A stretch of DNA of 64,000 nucleotides from Microbulbifer agarilyticus (GCF_020171345.1 NZ_JAIUZM010000001.1:1653574-1717573), one strand, 5' to 3'; positions 1 to 9,328 are shown, numbered from the stretch's first letter. Numbers and translations: made by a program. The notes: a model not told the origin generated them from the letters alone.

Positions 1-722
1 TGCAACACCATATTCACCACAATGCAGTCCGCACTCTCCGGGCGGGCTGCGGCGGCACGTGTGTCATCACACACGAACTCGATATTCTGCAGGCCCTTTT
101 CATCGGAAAACGCCTGCGCTCGCTCGAGCATGGTCTGGGAAAGGTCCAGCGCGGTTACCGTGCCGAAGCGACTGGTCAGCTCTTCCAGGAACTCTCCCTC
201 ACCTGGGCCAACCTCGAGCGCGTGACGGCCGGGTTTCAGCAGCTGTGCTACCTGTGGCCCATAGACGCTATAACTGGCGATCAGCTCCTGCTGTTCGCGG
301 AAGCGGTTGCCGTAGTCGGCAAAGAAGCGGCGCGAGGCCTCGGCACGCTCGGCGGCAACCTGGGCCACGGTGGCGGCGCGGTCAGCGGCCAGCGGCAGCT
401 GGTCGAGACCACTGAACAGTTGCTGGAGGAGGTCGCTGTTGGCGGTGCGCCGGTAGAACAGGTTGTTGCCCTCGCGGCGTTTGCTCACTAGTCCAGCCTG
501 GGAGAGCACCTTCAGGTGGTGCGACAGTGCCGGCTGGCGCAGGTCGAAGATGTGGCACAGCTCCAGCACGCTGTAGGAGTCCTGCGCCAGCAGGCGCAAT
601 ATCTCCAGGCGCAACGGATCGCCGGCGGCCTTCAGGGTCGCCGCCAGTTGCGGAATCTGGTTGCTGGTATGTTGTTTGTCATCCCCGGCCGCTTGGCTGG
701 AGGCACTATTGGACTCAAGCAT
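1..722 (-). CDS. ArsR-family regulator fused to a SAM-dependent methyltransferase (C-terminus off the left edge)
   Basis: The protein starts at 722 (MLESNSASSQ...) and runs left with no stop for 240 codons, so its C-terminus is outside the window. Residues about 25-100 are an ArsR-type winged helix: a LKAAGDPLRLEILRLL segment, then the recognition region RQPALSHHLKVLSQAGLVSKRREG. Residues about 150 onward show methyltransferase motif I (ALEVGPGEGEFLEEL) and a following ALDLSQTML acidic strand. Such fusions sit beside metK and tkt in Pseudomonas-like genomes. ArsR proteins of this kind (SahR) are described as sensing S-adenosylhomocysteine and controlling the methionine/SAM cycle, so that role is likely here by family. 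It is transcribed divergently from tkt, with a strong dyad just upstream of its start. Confidence 0.85.
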   Translation of the reverse strand, partial: MLESNSASSQAAGDDKQHTSNQIPQLAATLKAAGDPLRLEILRLLAQDSYSVLELCHIFDLRQPALSHHLKVLSQAGLVSKRREGNNLFYRRTANSDLLQQLFSGLDQLPLAADRAATVAQVAAERAEASRRFFADYGNRFREQQELIASYSVYGPQVAQLLKPGRHALEVGPGEGEFLEELTSRFGTVTALDLSQTMLERAQAFSDEKGLQNIEFVCDDTRAAAARPESADCIVVNMVL

Positions 723-1043
723 GGCGGGGAGTCTAGCAGTGCTTTTGATCTATATCAAAAATTTTTGATTTAGCTGTATTTAAAAAAATTGATGCAGATG
801 GGGTGAATTCCATGGAGAATCCCGCGGGTACAGCTGGATTGCGATTTGTTAGGAAAATGTTGCTGTGCTGAAGGAAGAAACGAACCCTTAGACTTTACGC
901 CCCACCGGGTAGTACGGGAAAATACGCCCCCCGTTTTGCCGGACAGCATAAGCGCCGGCAGAAAGGTACCGCGGCATACTGGCCGTCAGAGCCGGAACCG
1001 CAGCGCATCTGATGAACCGAAGATCCCAAACCGAGAGATCCCT
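723..1043. other. Divergent intergenic region between the ArsR regulator and tkt
   Basis: This 321-bp gap holds the operator at 743-769 and the 5' leader of tkt. I see no convincing sigma70 promoter for tkt, no riboswitch-like structure and no small gene. An in-frame upstream extension of tkt is open back to 846, but it has no family similarity and no ribosome-binding site. Confidence 0.5.
743..769. promoter_or_regulatory. Two overlapping AT-rich palindromes, likely operator of the ArsR regulator
   Basis: TTTTGAT (743-749), CTAT, ATCAAAA (754-760) is a perfect 7-bp inverted repeat. The right arm is shared with a second perfect 16-bp palindrome, ATCAAAAATTTTTGAT (754-769). The site is 21 bp upstream of the ArsR start, and on the minus strand it overlaps a possible -10 element (TATAGA). 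ArsR proteins usually bind AT-rich 12-2-12 dyads at their own promoter. Binding here is inferred. Confidence 0.6.
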
Positions 1044-3044
1044 ATGTCTTCTACTCCGTCTCGCACAGAAAAGGCTAACGCCATCCGCGCCCTGTCTATG
1101 GACGCGGTCCAAAAAGCCAACAGTGGTCACCCTGGCGCCCCCATGGGCATGGCAGATATCGCTGAAGTGCTGTGGAACGACTATCTGAAACACAATCCGG
1201 CCAACCCCGAGTGGGCGGATCGCGACCGCTTCGTGCTGTCCAATGGCCACGGTTCCATGCTGCTGTATTCCCTGTTGCACCTGGCAGGCTATGACCTGTC
1301 CATCCACGAGCTGCAGAACTTCCGTCAGCTGCACGCCAAGACCCCGGGTCACCCGGAATACGGCTATGCCCCGGGCGTAGAAACCACCACCGGCCCGCTG
1401 GGCCAAGGCATCACCAACGCGGTGGGCATGGCGCTGGCCGAAAAAGTGATGGCAGCCCAGTTCAACCGCGATGGCTACGAGCTGGTGGACCACTTCACCT
1501 ACTGCTTCTTCGGTGACGGCTGCCTGATGGAAGGCATCTCCCACGAAGCCTGCTCCCTGGCCGGTACCCTGGGCCTGGGCAAGTTGATCGGCTTCTACGA
1601 CGACAACGGCATTTCCATCGACGGTGAAGTAGAAGGCTGGTTCACCGACGACACGCCGAAGCGTTTCGAATCTTACGGTTGGCACGTGATCCCGAACGTA
1701 GACGGTCACGATTCGGCGGCGATCAAGGCGGCGATTGAAGAGGCGCGCGCGGTAACCGACAAGCCCACCATCATCTGCTGCAAAACCGTGATCGGCTTTG
1801 GTTCCCCGAACAAGCAGGGTCGCGAAGAGTGTCACGGCGCACCGCTGGGCCACGACGAAATCGCCCTGGTGCGCGAAACCCTGGGCTGGAAACACGAGCC
1901 TTTCCACGTACCTGAAGACCTGTACCACGCGTGGGACGCGCGCGCCAAAGGCGAAGCGCAGGAAGACGAGTGGAAAGACATCTTCGAAGACTACAAAGAC
2001 GCTCACCCGGAACTGGCTGCCGAATTTGAACGCCGCATGAGCGGCGAGCTGCCGGCGGACTTCATGGCCAAGGCCGACGAGTACATCAAGCAGTGCCAGG
2101 CGGATGCCGAGAAAATCGCTTCCCGTAAGGCCAGCCAGAACAGCCTCAATGCCTACGGCCCGCTGCTGCCGGAATTCCTCGGCGGCTCCGCTGACCTCGC
2201 CGGCTCCAACCTCACCATCTGGTCGGGTACCAAAGGTGTAAGCGCAGACGATGCCTCCGGTAACTACGTTTACTACGGTGTGCGCGAATTCGGCATGAGC
2301 GCCATCATGAACGGTATCGCCCTGCACGGCGGCTTCGTACCTTACGGCGCGACCTTCCTGATGTTTATGGAATACGCCCGCAACGCCGTACGTATGGCCG
2401 CGCTGATGAAGCAAAAGGTCATCTTCGTTTACACCCACGACTCCATCGGTCTGGGTGAAGACGGCCCGACTCACCAGCCGGTAGAGCAGCTGACTGCTCT
2501 TCGCGCCACCCCGAACCTGCAGACCTGGCGCCCCTGTGACGCCACCGAGTCCGCGGTAAGCTGGAAAATGGCGATCGCCCGCAGCGAAGGCCCCAGCGCG
2601 CTGATCTTCAGCCGTCAGGGCCTGGCCCCGCAGGCGCGTACCGATGAGCAGCTGGCCAACGTTGAAAAGGGTGGTTACATCCTGCGTGATTGCGACGGCG
2701 AACCGGAAGCGATCATCATCGCCACCGGCTCCGAAGTCGAACTCGCCACCGCCGCTGCCGAACAGCTTTCCGGCCGCAAGGTGCGCGTTGTCTCCATGCC
2801 GTGTGCCGAAGCTTTCTCTGCACAGAGCGCCGACTACCGCGAATCCGTACTGCCGTCTTCCGTGCGCGCCCGCGTTGCCGTGGAAGCTGCGCACAAGGAC
2901 TACTGGTATAAGTTTGTCGGCTTTGACGGTGCCATCATCGGTATGGAAACCTTCGGTGAATCCGCACCGGCTGGTGACCTGATGAAGCACTTCGGCATCA
3001 CCACCGATAAAGTGGTTGAGGCTGTAGAAGGTCTGCTGAAGTAA
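1044..3044 (+). CDS. tkt: Transketolase
   Basis: This 666-residue protein is the thiamine-diphosphate enzyme that moves two-carbon units between ketoses and aldoses in the pentose phosphate pathway, in the cytoplasm. It begins [20 protein letters not shown]. The start at 1044 was chosen because homology begins there and the length matches the family (about 665). Visible motifs are [10 protein letters not shown] near residue 65, the ThDP/metal-binding GDGCLMEG near 158, and the pyrimidine-domain segment [19 protein letters not shown] near 465. It is followed by a large palindromic repeat (3086-3196) and then epd, the order seen in Pseudomonas. Identification is firm. Confidence 0.97.
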   Translation: MSSTPSRTEKANAIRALSMDAVQKANSGHPGAPMGMADIAEVLWNDYLKHNPANPEWADRDRFVLSNGHGSMLLYSLLHLAGYDLSIHELQNFRQLHAKTPGHPEYGYAPGVETTTGPLGQGITNAVGMALAEKVMAAQFNRDGYELVDHFTYCFFGDGCLMEGISHEACSLAGTLGLGKLIGFYDDNGISIDGEVEGWFTDDTPKRFESYGWHVIPNVDGHDSAAIKAAIEEARAVTDKPTIICCKTVIGFGSPNKQGREECHGAPLGHDEIALVRETLGWKHEPFHVPEDLYHAWDARAKGEAQEDEWKDIFEDYKDAHPELAAEFERRMSGELPADFMAKADEYIKQCQADAEKIASRKASQNSLNAYGPLLPEFLGGSADLAGSNLTIWSGTKGVSADDASGNYVYYGVREFGMSAIMNGIALHGGFVPYGATFLMFMEYARNAVRMAALMKQKVIFVYTHDSIGLGEDGPTHQPVEQLTALRATPNLQTWRPCDATESAVSWKMAIARSEGPSALIFSRQGLAPQARTDEQLANVEKGGYILRDCDGEPEAIIIATGSEVELATAAAEQLSGRKVRVVSMPCAEAFSAQSADYRESVLPSSVRARVAVEAAHKDYWYKFVGFDGAIIGMETFGESAPAGDLMKHFGITTDKVVEAVEGLLK

Positions 3045-3085
3045 AACGTTCGACTCCGCAGCAAATGAGCGGGGTCTGAATCGCA

Positions 3086-3196
3086 GGCTGGGTATCGGAT
3101 GCGGATTTTCAGGAGCGTCGCAAACAGGAGGTTTGCGCCGCAACGCCCAGGGATGGGTTTACAGTGATCCTGAAAATCCGCATCCGGTAGCCAGCC
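3086..3196 (+). repeat. Doubly palindromic intergenic element, copy A
   Basis: The outer arms are 3086-3114 and 3168-3196, pairing at 27 of 29 positions. They enclose a 53-nt insert. The insert has an inner hairpin (CGCAAAC 3119-3125 / GTTTGCG 3131-3137) with loop AGGAG, then the conserved core CAGGGATGGGTTTACAG from 3148. The GGA in the loop and the GGA in the core start 24 nt apart. It begins 42 nt after the tkt stop and is oriented with tkt. There is no terminal U-tract, so it is not a standard intrinsic terminator. The same architecture recurs five more times in the window. Confidence 0.85.
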
Positions 3197-3253
3197 GCCA
3201 CCGCACGACAACCGAGCATTGACCAAGGGCGGTGGACATAGCCCGAGGTATAC

Positions 3254-4282
3254 ATGCCCAACCCGATAAGACTCGCGATCAACGGCTACGGCCGCATAGG
3301 ACGCAGCGTTCTGCGAGCCCTGTACGAATCCAACCTGCGCGATCAACTGCAGATCGTCGCCATCAATGAGCTGGCCGATTGTGCCACCATTGCCCATCTC
3401 ACCAAATACGATACCGTCCACGGTCGCTTTATCGGCGACGTTGCCGTGCAGGACGACACCCTGCTGGTGAACGGCGACAAGATTTCCGTAACCCATTACA
3501 GCGAGCTGGAAGACCTCGACTGGCGCTCGCCTCAAGTCGACATTGTCCTCGAATGCACCGGCAGTTTTACCGAGCGCGAGCGCGCCGAACTGCACCTCCA
3601 GGCCGGAGCGAAAAAAGTCATCTTCTCGCAGCCCGCGAAAAACGACGTCGATGCCACCATCGTCTATGGGGTTAACCACAGCACGCTGAGCGGAGAGGAA
3701 ACCATCATCTCCGCCGCTTCCTGCACCACAAACTGCAGCATTCCCGTAATTGCCGCGCTGGACAGCGCCTTTGGCATTGATGCAGGGGTGATCACCACCA
3801 TCCACTCGGCGATGAATGATCAGCCGGTGAACGATGCCTATCACCACACCGATTTACGTAAAACGCGCTCAGCCATCGGCTCTATCATTCCCGTGGATAC
3901 CGGGCTCGCCCGCGGCATCGAACGCATACTCCCGGAAATGGCCGGCAAGTTTGAAGCCCAGGCCATGCGTGTACCCACCATCAACGTTTCCGCCATCGAT
4001 CTCTCGGTGCAGCTGCATCGGTCGGTCACCCAGGCGGAAGTCAATGCCGTGCTCAAGGCTGCAGCGCAAACCGGATACTGTGGAGTGCTTGGGTACAGTG
4101 AAGAACCGCTGACTTCGTCCGATTACAACCACGACCCGCGCTCCGGCATCGTCGATGCCAGCCAGACTCGAGTGGCTGGGGGCAAGCTGGTCAAGGTGTT
4201 GATCTGGTTCGACAACGAGTGGGGCTTTGCCAATCGTATGCTTGATGTGACCCGCGCCCTGCATGGGCAGTCACTTACATAG
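3254..4282 (+). CDS. epd: D-erythrose-4-phosphate dehydrogenase (GAPDH family)
   Basis: The protein has 342 residues and the GAPDH fold. It begins with the NAD-binding strand [19 protein letters not shown]. The catalytic Cys157 lies in SCTTNC and His184 in [10 protein letters not shown]. The segments [35 protein letters not shown] and [13 protein letters not shown] resemble E. coli Epd rather than glycolytic GapA. Epd oxidises erythrose 4-phosphate to 4-phosphoerythronate at the start of pyridoxal phosphate synthesis. Its position between tkt and the pgk/fba genes matches the gammaproteobacterial epd locus, although pgk is 18 kb away here. Its last 20 nt overlap the next gene. Residual GAPDH activity cannot be excluded from sequence. 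Confidence 0.92.
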   Translation: MPNPIRLAINGYGRIGRSVLRALYESNLRDQLQIVAINELADCATIAHLTKYDTVHGRFIGDVAVQDDTLLVNGDKISVTHYSELEDLDWRSPQVDIVLECTGSFTERERAELHLQAGAKKVIFSQPAKNDVDATIVYGVNHSTLSGEETIISAASCTTNCSIPVIAALDSAFGIDAGVITTIHSAMNDQPVNDAYHHTDLRKTRSAIGSIIPVDTGLARGIERILPEMAGKFEAQAMRVPTINVSAIDLSVQLHRSVTQAEVNAVLKAAAQTGYCGVLGYSEEPLTSSDYNHDPRSGIVDASQTRVAGGKLVKVLIWFDNEWGFANRMLDVTRALHGQSLT

Positions 4283-4769
4283 CCACGTGGAGATCATACT
4301 GCTTACCCATGAGCGTGAACTGGCCAAGCCCACAAATACCGGCAAGTTAGCGCTGGTGGGGGAGGCGGCAGCCGTAGTGCGCCGTGTGGTATGGAAGCGC
4401 ACCGAGCCGGATGTGCAATTGCTGCAGCTTTTGCAGCGAGCTGATACGGGGCTGGTATATCCGGCTAGCGAAGTACACGGAGGGAATGCCTCTACGGAAC
4501 CTCTCTCCGTGGAGGATTGCCAAACGTTTATTCTGCTGGATGCGACCTGGCAGGAAGCGCGCAAAATGTTTAACCGCAGCGCCTACCTGAATAGCGCCCT
4601 CCGTGTTGAGCTGACACCCGGTCGCCCATCACGTTTCAATTTACGTCGCAACCAGCGCGACGGCGGCCTGTGTACTGCCGAGTGTGTGATTGAAATCCTG
4701 CGCCGTAAAGGTGAGCTTGTTGCCGCTGCTGATCTGGAAGCACGCTTTTCAGAGTTTCTGGCACGCTAG
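4263..4769 (+). CDS. DTW-domain tRNA-uridine aminocarboxypropyltransferase
   Basis: This 168-residue protein carries the DTW-domain signature [13 protein letters not shown] (DATW at residues 93-96), an N-terminal [13 protein letters not shown] segment, and the C-terminal [18 protein letters not shown] block. The family, including E. coli TapT, transfers the 3-amino-3-carboxypropyl group of SAM to uridine in tRNA. It lacks the cysteine-rich N-terminus of longer members and resembles the short class. The ATG at 4263 lies inside the end of epd in another frame, which suggests translational coupling. A GTG at 4287, just after the epd stop, is an alternative start directly before the conserved EIILLTHE. 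Neither has a clear Shine-Dalgarno sequence. Confidence 0.85.
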   Translation: MGSHLHSHVEIILLTHERELAKPTNTGKLALVGEAAAVVRRVVWKRTEPDVQLLQLLQRADTGLVYPASEVHGGNASTEPLSVEDCQTFILLDATWQEARKMFNRSAYLNSALRVELTPGRPSRFNLRRNQRDGGLCTAECVIEILRRKGELVAAADLEARFSEFLAR

Positions 4770-4918
4770 AATGTCATTCTCGTGTCTACCCGCGTCCCGC
4801 AAGGCACCTGCGTGATTGGATAAGCGTGCCATAGTAGCGTAGAGCGTAGAGCGTGAGGCGGTTCCTGATCCGAATTGCACAAAAAACCGTATTCTCCAGA
4901 GGACTATCCATTGAAGAC

Positions 4919-4984
4919 TGTGGGGAAAAACCCCACACTGACCGTGGACAAATAATTATTGAGTAAGGCAGACCTGCCTTTTTA
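4919..4984 (+). terminator. Two small hairpins ahead of the peroxiredoxin gene; the second resembles a weak intrinsic terminator
   Basis: The first hairpin is TGTGGGG (4919-4925), AAAAA, CCCCACA (4931-4937), a perfect 7-bp stem. The second is AAGGCA (4965-4970), GACC, TGCCTT (4975-4980), running into a T-rich stretch to 4984. They may end the epd-DTW transcript or form an attenuator-like leader, since the peroxiredoxin ribosome-binding site is at 5001-5008. The stems are short, so confidence is low. Confidence 0.35.
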
Positions 4985-5011
4985 GTCGCAATTAAGGTTA
5001 AGGAGAGGAAA

Positions 5012-5530
5012 GTGAGAGCATTGTTTTTTTTGGTGGCGCTATTTGTTGTAACCATTCCAGCAATGGCACTCGAGGTGGGAAGCCCGGCGCCGGAGTTTTC
5101 TTTGAAGGCTTCCGATGGAAAAACCTACACGCTGTCCGATTTCAAGGGCAAGCAGGCGGTTGTGATTGCCTGGTATCCGAAAGCCTTTACCAAAGGTTGC
5201 ACCATTGAGTGCAAGTCGCTGGCTGAAAATGGTGATCTGATTCGTGCTTATGACGTGACCTATTTCATGGCCAGTACTGACGACCTGGAAGACAACACCA
5301 AGTTTGCCGAAGAGATGAAAGCAGACTTTCCCCTGCTGAGTGACCCCACCGGTGAGGTCGCCGAGGCCTACGACGTGAAAATGCCGGTACTCAATATGGC
5401 CAAACGTGTGACTTTCTACATTGGTAAAGATGGCAATATTTTGAAGATTGATCGTGATATCCAGCCTGCCACCAGTGCCCAGGATATGGCACAGACCCTA
5501 GGCGAGCTGGGTGTGGATAAAAAATCCTGA
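5012..5530 (+). CDS. Periplasmic AhpC/TSA-family peroxiredoxin (Bcp/PrxQ-like)
   Basis: The protein has 172 residues with an N-terminal signal peptide (MRALFFLVALFVVTIPAMA) and so probably acts in the periplasm. It starts at GTG 5012 behind a good AGGAGAGG site at 5001-5008. The thioredoxin-fold peroxidase domain follows, with VGSPAPEFSLKASDGKTYTLSDFKGK and the active-site region AFTKGCTIECKSL. Cys63 aligns with the peroxidatic cysteine and Cys67 lies four residues later, whereas canonical Bcp/PrxQ has five (GCTxxxC). The family reduces peroxides using thiols. A reductant such as a DsbD-type pathway is plausible but not shown by the neighbours. Confidence 0.88.
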   Translation: MRALFFLVALFVVTIPAMALEVGSPAPEFSLKASDGKTYTLSDFKGKQAVVIAWYPKAFTKGCTIECKSLAENGDLIRAYDVTYFMASTDDLEDNTKFAEEMKADFPLLSDPTGEVAEAYDVKMPVLNMAKRVTFYIGKDGNILKIDRDIQPATSAQDMAQTLGELGVDKKS

Positions 5531-5540
5531 CCGCCCAATA

Positions 5541-5573
5541 AAAAAGGCCGCATACCTTTAGGGGGATGCGGCC
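5541..5573 (-). terminator. Intrinsic terminator for the yggN-like gene
   Basis: The stem GGCCGCAT (5546-5553) / ATGCGGCC (5566-5573) is perfect. Read on the minus strand it is followed by a run of six T, which fits termination of the minus-strand gene at 5618-6418. The plus-strand side lacks a T run. Confidence 0.8.
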
Positions 5574-5617
5574 AAACACTTGGGGAGTGTTAGGAGTCTC
5601 GCTCTCGAGGTGGTCCG

Positions 5618-6418
5618 TTAACCTCGGCGATCGAATTTAATCAGGTCGAGCCCATTCAGCTCTGGAATGGCGCGGTGTAGCTCGGTCTCGAGCGTGTCGA
5701 GAGATTCCATTTGCGCGCACAGCGTATCTGCGCGGGCTTCCAATGCTTCCGCTTTTTCTTCTACTAATGCTTCCGCTTCTTCTGCCGCCGCTTCGGCGCG
5801 AGCCTCTACACTACGGCCGCCGGTAAATACCGCCTTCATCGCGTGCCAGGCGATCTTGCCGGCAGAACGGGTTGCCAGTGCTGCGATGCGTGGTTCCAGT
5901 TCTTCTTCAAGGGTGCTTTCCAGTACCCCTTCCACCCACGGGGTGCCAAATGAGTAGACATCGCCTGGGTGCTGCAGCTTGGCGATAACCTCGCTGCGGA
6001 TCAGGCTGGATTCGTGCAGGAAGTATTCGGTATCCGGGTCGTCGGGCCCCGCCAGGGCCGTCAATGCAATGCCCAGCCCCTCCAGTGCCACGTCGACTGC
6101 GGCAACTGCCAGCAGGGATACCTCTTCGCCGGTGTGGTGCAGTTGCTGTTGGTATTGCTGCATCAGCTTTTGCTGATCCGCCGTCAGAGTCAGGCCATCA
6201 TCGCCCACAGCCAGCTGATCTGGCTTGCTGAATGCAATCAGTGGTGTCAGGTCGTTTTCATCACGCACCTCCAGGAAGTCCGGCCCAACGGTCACCTGAT
6301 GATGCATGGAAACATTGCAGCTATTGCCATCATGGGAAATGGACATATCTTCCGCCGCGAAAGTGACGGTTGCCATGGTGGCCAGGGCGGCGAAAGTAAA
6401 GGGGAGTATCAGCTTCAT
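5618..6418 (-). CDS. YggN-like DUF2884 family exported protein
   Basis: The protein has 266 residues starting at 6418 (MKLILPFTFAALATMATVTFA), which is a clear signal peptide. Longer in-frame starts upstream would bury that signal. The mature part begins EDMSISHDGNSCNVSMHHQVTVG and shows the DUF2884/YggN pattern: a short beta-rich N-terminal part, then a helical region. An alanine/glutamate-rich helical stretch (about residues 205-245, EARAEAAAEEAEALVEEKAE) is probably a coiled coil. It is a periplasmic protein of unknown function. It stands alone, with a terminator downstream and divergent from the TonB-dependent receptor. Confidence 0.75.
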   Translation of the reverse strand: MKLILPFTFAALATMATVTFAAEDMSISHDGNSCNVSMHHQVTVGPDFLEVRDENDLTPLIAFSKPDQLAVGDDGLTLTADQQKLMQQYQQQLHHTGEEVSLLAVAAVDVALEGLGIALTALAGPDDPDTEYFLHESSLIRSEVIAKLQHPGDVYSFGTPWVEGVLESTLEEELEPRIAALATRSAGKIAWHAMKAVFTGGRSVEARAEAAAEEAEALVEEKAEALEARADTLCAQMESLDTLETELHRAIPELNGLDLIKFDRRG

Positions 6419-6731
6419 CGGGAATTCCATAACAGGTGTTTTGGGTATGACACATCGATGAGCGTATTTGGATGCACCGCCCGGTAAAAAATCTGGCACA
6501 CATATTGCTCGTGTCAGAGTAACTGATCACCAAATACTGATGTTCACGGATATCGCTCCGGATATTGTGCTGAATATTGCGCCGCAAACCGCGTCGCGCC
6601 GTTAGAGAACCAAAAAAGTTACCCGTAAGTTTGCAAGCACTAATCGAGTGCGCCGCAGGGGGTTCCTTTGCCCGAAACAAATTCATCAAGAAAAAAAAGT
6701 TATGGCAATCGCAAAAAAAAAGGGGTCACCA
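6419..6731. other. Divergent intergenic region between yggN-like gene and TonB-dependent receptor
   Basis: This 313-bp gap should hold both promoters. I see no strong -35/-10 pair. The last 45 bases before the receptor gene are very A-rich. The motif CGGATAT occurs twice close together near 6547-6568, without an obvious operator structure. Confidence 0.4.
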
Positions 6732-9302
6732 ATGAACCACAAATCTCTTAAACAGAAGTCTCTCAGTTATGCAGTAGCCGCCATTATCGCCAGTAGTGCG
6801 ATGGCATCCAGTGCGCCAGCTCTGGCGGAAGAAATCGAAGAGGTCGCGGTAACCGGAATGCGGGGAAAGCCGCGCTCGGTCTCGGATTCGCCGGTGCCGG
6901 TGGATGTGTTTGGCAGTGACGCGTTGGAATCGGTATCGCACACGGATACAAACGATGTTCTGAAAACGCTGGTCCCCTCCTATAACGTATCTCGCCAACC
7001 CATCAGTGATGGAGGAACCTTTATCCGGCCGGCGCAATTACGGGGTATGCCAACGGATAAAACTCTCGTACTGGTAAATTCAAAGCGTCGGCATCGCGCG
7101 GCGCTGGTGGAAATTGGCGGTTCCGGCACCCAGGGCCCGGACATCGCAACCATCCCCAGCTCTGCCTTGAAGTCGGTCGAGGTGCTGCGGGATGGTGCGG
7201 CTGCACAATATGGCTCGGACGCGATCGCGGGCGTGATCAACTTTATTCTCAAGGACAATGCCGCGGGCGGCTCTTTTGGATTGCGTACCGGTGAGTACAG
7301 TGAAGGTGATGGCTTCCAGTCCACTGCAACTGGCAATGTCGGTATGCCCCTGGGTAGTGCTGGCTTCCTGAGTATCTCCGCGGAGGTCTCGCAGCAGGAC
7401 TTCACTTCCCGCAGTGAACAGTACTGCGAAGCCTGGTTTTGTCTGGAAGAGCAGGACCCGGAATTTATCGAAGCGGCAAAAACTGCCTCATTGGAAGGCG
7501 ATGTTGTGCAGCCTTGGGGGCAGCCAAACGCGGAAGCTGCACGCATGTTCTTTAACGCTGGTTACGATGTTGCCGACGGCCTGCAACTTTATGCGTTTGG
7601 TAACTACTCCGAAAGCGAAGCCGACGGCAGCTTTTATTATCGTTACCCGAACAATGGCACCATTATGGATCTTCGCACCGAAGATGGTTCCATTTACAGC
7701 CCGCTGGAGAAATTCCCCGGCGGCTTTACCCCAAGATTTTTCGGTGACGTCACCGACTATTCGGCAGCATCCGGGGTAAAAGGCGAGACCACTTCCGGAC
7801 TACTGTACGATTTCAGTGCGCGCTACGGTTACTCGGAAGTTGCGTACACCCTGAAAAATACTATCAATCCATCCATGGGGCCCGACAGCCCAACCAAATT
7901 TAACCCCGGAACGCTCGCCAATGAGGAAATGCAGATCCAGGCAGACTTTTCCAAAGAGTTGAGTATTGGCCTACCCAGTGATGTGACCGCGGCCTTTGGC
8001 TTCAGTTATATGGATGAGTCTTATGAGCTCAGCGGCGGTGACGCCGATTCCTACACAGCGGGACCCTACGCGACTCAGGACCCATGGGATTTCTGTAGCG
8101 CGAACGGCACACCCACAGCTTCAGGGCAAGCCGTCATCGATAACGGTTCAACCCTGGACTGTAGCCTGAACGGCGGCGACCCGGTATACACGGTGGTGGG
8201 CGTCGGCTCAAATGGCTTCCCCGGATACGCGCCGGAGTACAGCGGTAGCTACTCCCGCGATTCCTACGCGGTGTATGGTGACTTGAGCACGGATCTTTCC
8301 GATCAATTGTTTGTACAGGCCGCAGTACGTTTTGAAGACTACTCCGATTTTGATTCAGAGCTGGTCGGTAAACTGGCCATGCAATATGACGTGACCGACA
8401 GCATTGGCCTGCGTTCATCCATTGGCACCGGCTTTCGTGCACCCACCCCAGGACAGCAGGGCACCACCAACGTGTCGACCCGCCTGCCGAATGGCTTCCC
8501 GGTTGCCACCGGCCTTTTCCCGGCCAGTAGCGATGTCGCTGCGGCATTGGGTGCGGAGCCTCTCAAACCGGAGACGTCCACCAACTTTACCTTTGGTATG
8601 ACGGCTGATTTCGACGATCTCAGTTTGACCATCGATTTCTATCGCATCGATGTTGATGACCGTACTTATGCGATCTCTACCCTGGATGTATCTGCCGATA
8701 GTGGAAGTGGCTCCGCATACGACAACTACCTGGCGCTAGTCGATGCGGGCGTTGTTGGTGCCGAGTCCATTGGTGGGGTCTTCTATTTCAGCAATGCGTT
8801 TGATACCCGCACCCAGGGTGTCGATCTGGTCGCGACGTACCCGTTAAGCTGGGCCAATGAAAGCACTACCAACCTCACCGCATCGGTGAATTACAACAAA
8901 TCGGAATTTACTTCGGATCCATCGGACTATCTGAATGATGAGGACCAGTACGATTTTGAAAACTTTGAGCCAACACTGCGCGGCGCGGTGACTGCAACTC
9001 ACGACTTTGGTGCGCTGTCCTTTATGGCGCGTGCAAACTGGTACGGCAGTTACAAAAATTCGCAAGGTTCCGATGGTGGCCTGATTTACCAAGCCTATGA
9101 TTCAGTGGTGCAGGTGGATTTGGAAGGCAAATACCATATAACGGATAACACCAACGTGAGTCTTGGTGGCCGCAACATTTTTGATGAGTACCCGGAAAAA
9201 GATGCACTAGGTGACTACTGTTGTGGCCAACTTTACCCATCGGACACCGTGGTGGATTGGCAGGGAAGCTTCTACTATATGAGCCTGAACCACGACTTCT
9301 AA
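6732..9302 (+). CDS. TonB-dependent outer-membrane receptor
   Basis: The protein has 856 residues from ATG 6732 (MNHKSLKQKSLSYAVAAIIA). The signal peptide ends near ALA32. A TonB-box-like EEIEEVAVTG follows, then the plug domain with LRGMPTDKTLVLVNSKRRH and IPSSALKSVEVLRDGAAAQYGSDAIAGVINF. The rest is a long beta-barrel ending in an aromatic residue (...MSLNHDF), as usual for outer-membrane proteins. An upstream in-frame ATG at 6702 is an alternative start; 6732 is preferred because AGGGG precedes it. The substrate is unknown. The convergent Tat-exported aminotransferase and the TauE/SafE permease beyond it may belong to the same uptake or processing function, which is inference from proximity. 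Confidence 0.9.
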   Translation: MNHKSLKQKSLSYAVAAIIASSAMASSAPALAEEIEEVAVTGMRGKPRSVSDSPVPVDVFGSDALESVSHTDTNDVLKTLVPSYNVSRQPISDGGTFIRPAQLRGMPTDKTLVLVNSKRRHRAALVEIGGSGTQGPDIATIPSSALKSVEVLRDGAAAQYGSDAIAGVINFILKDNAAGGSFGLRTGEYSEGDGFQSTATGNVGMPLGSAGFLSISAEVSQQDFTSRSEQYCEAWFCLEEQDPEFIEAAKTASLEGDVVQPWGQPNAEAARMFFNAGYDVADGLQLYAFGNYSESEADGSFYYRYPNNGTIMDLRTEDGSIYSPLEKFPGGFTPRFFGDVTDYSAASGVKGETTSGLLYDFSARYGYSEVAYTLKNTINPSMGPDSPTKFNPGTLANEEMQIQADFSKELSIGLPSDVTAAFGFSYMDESYELSGGDADSYTAGPYATQDPWDFCSANGTPTASGQAVIDNGSTLDCSLNGGDPVYTVVGVGSNGFPGYAPEYSGSYSRDSYAVYGDLSTDLSDQLFVQAAVRFEDYSDFDSELVGKLAMQYDVTDSIGLRSSIGTGFRAPTPGQQGTTNVSTRLPNGFPVATGLFPASSDVAAALGAEPLKPETSTNFTFGMTADFDDLSLTIDFYRIDVDDRTYAISTLDVSADSGSGSAYDNYLALVDAGVVGAESIGGVFYFSNAFDTRTQGVDLVATYPLSWANESTTNLTASVNYNKSEFTSDPSDYLNDEDQYDFENFEPTLRGAVTATHDFGALSFMARANWYGSYKNSQGSDGGLIYQAYDSVVQVDLEGKYHITDNTNVSLGGRNIFDEYPEKDALGDYCCGQLYPSDTVVDWQGSFYYMSLNHDF

Positions 9303-9328
9303 TTACGTTGTTTGTCTTAGCACTTTTG

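Noticed and set aside
723..1043. SAM or SAH riboswitch upstream of tkt
   Set aside because: I could not find the conserved paired elements of a SAM or SAH riboswitch; the only clear structure is the DNA dyad at 743-769.
888..3143. A 751-codon open frame antisense to transketolase
   Set aside because: It is a shadow of tkt caused by GC-rich third positions. It has no family similarity and runs through the palindromic element at its start.
3086..3196. Palindromic elements as ordinary intrinsic terminators
   Set aside because: None of the six is followed by a T-run in the sense direction. They also share a conserved core that a terminator would not need.
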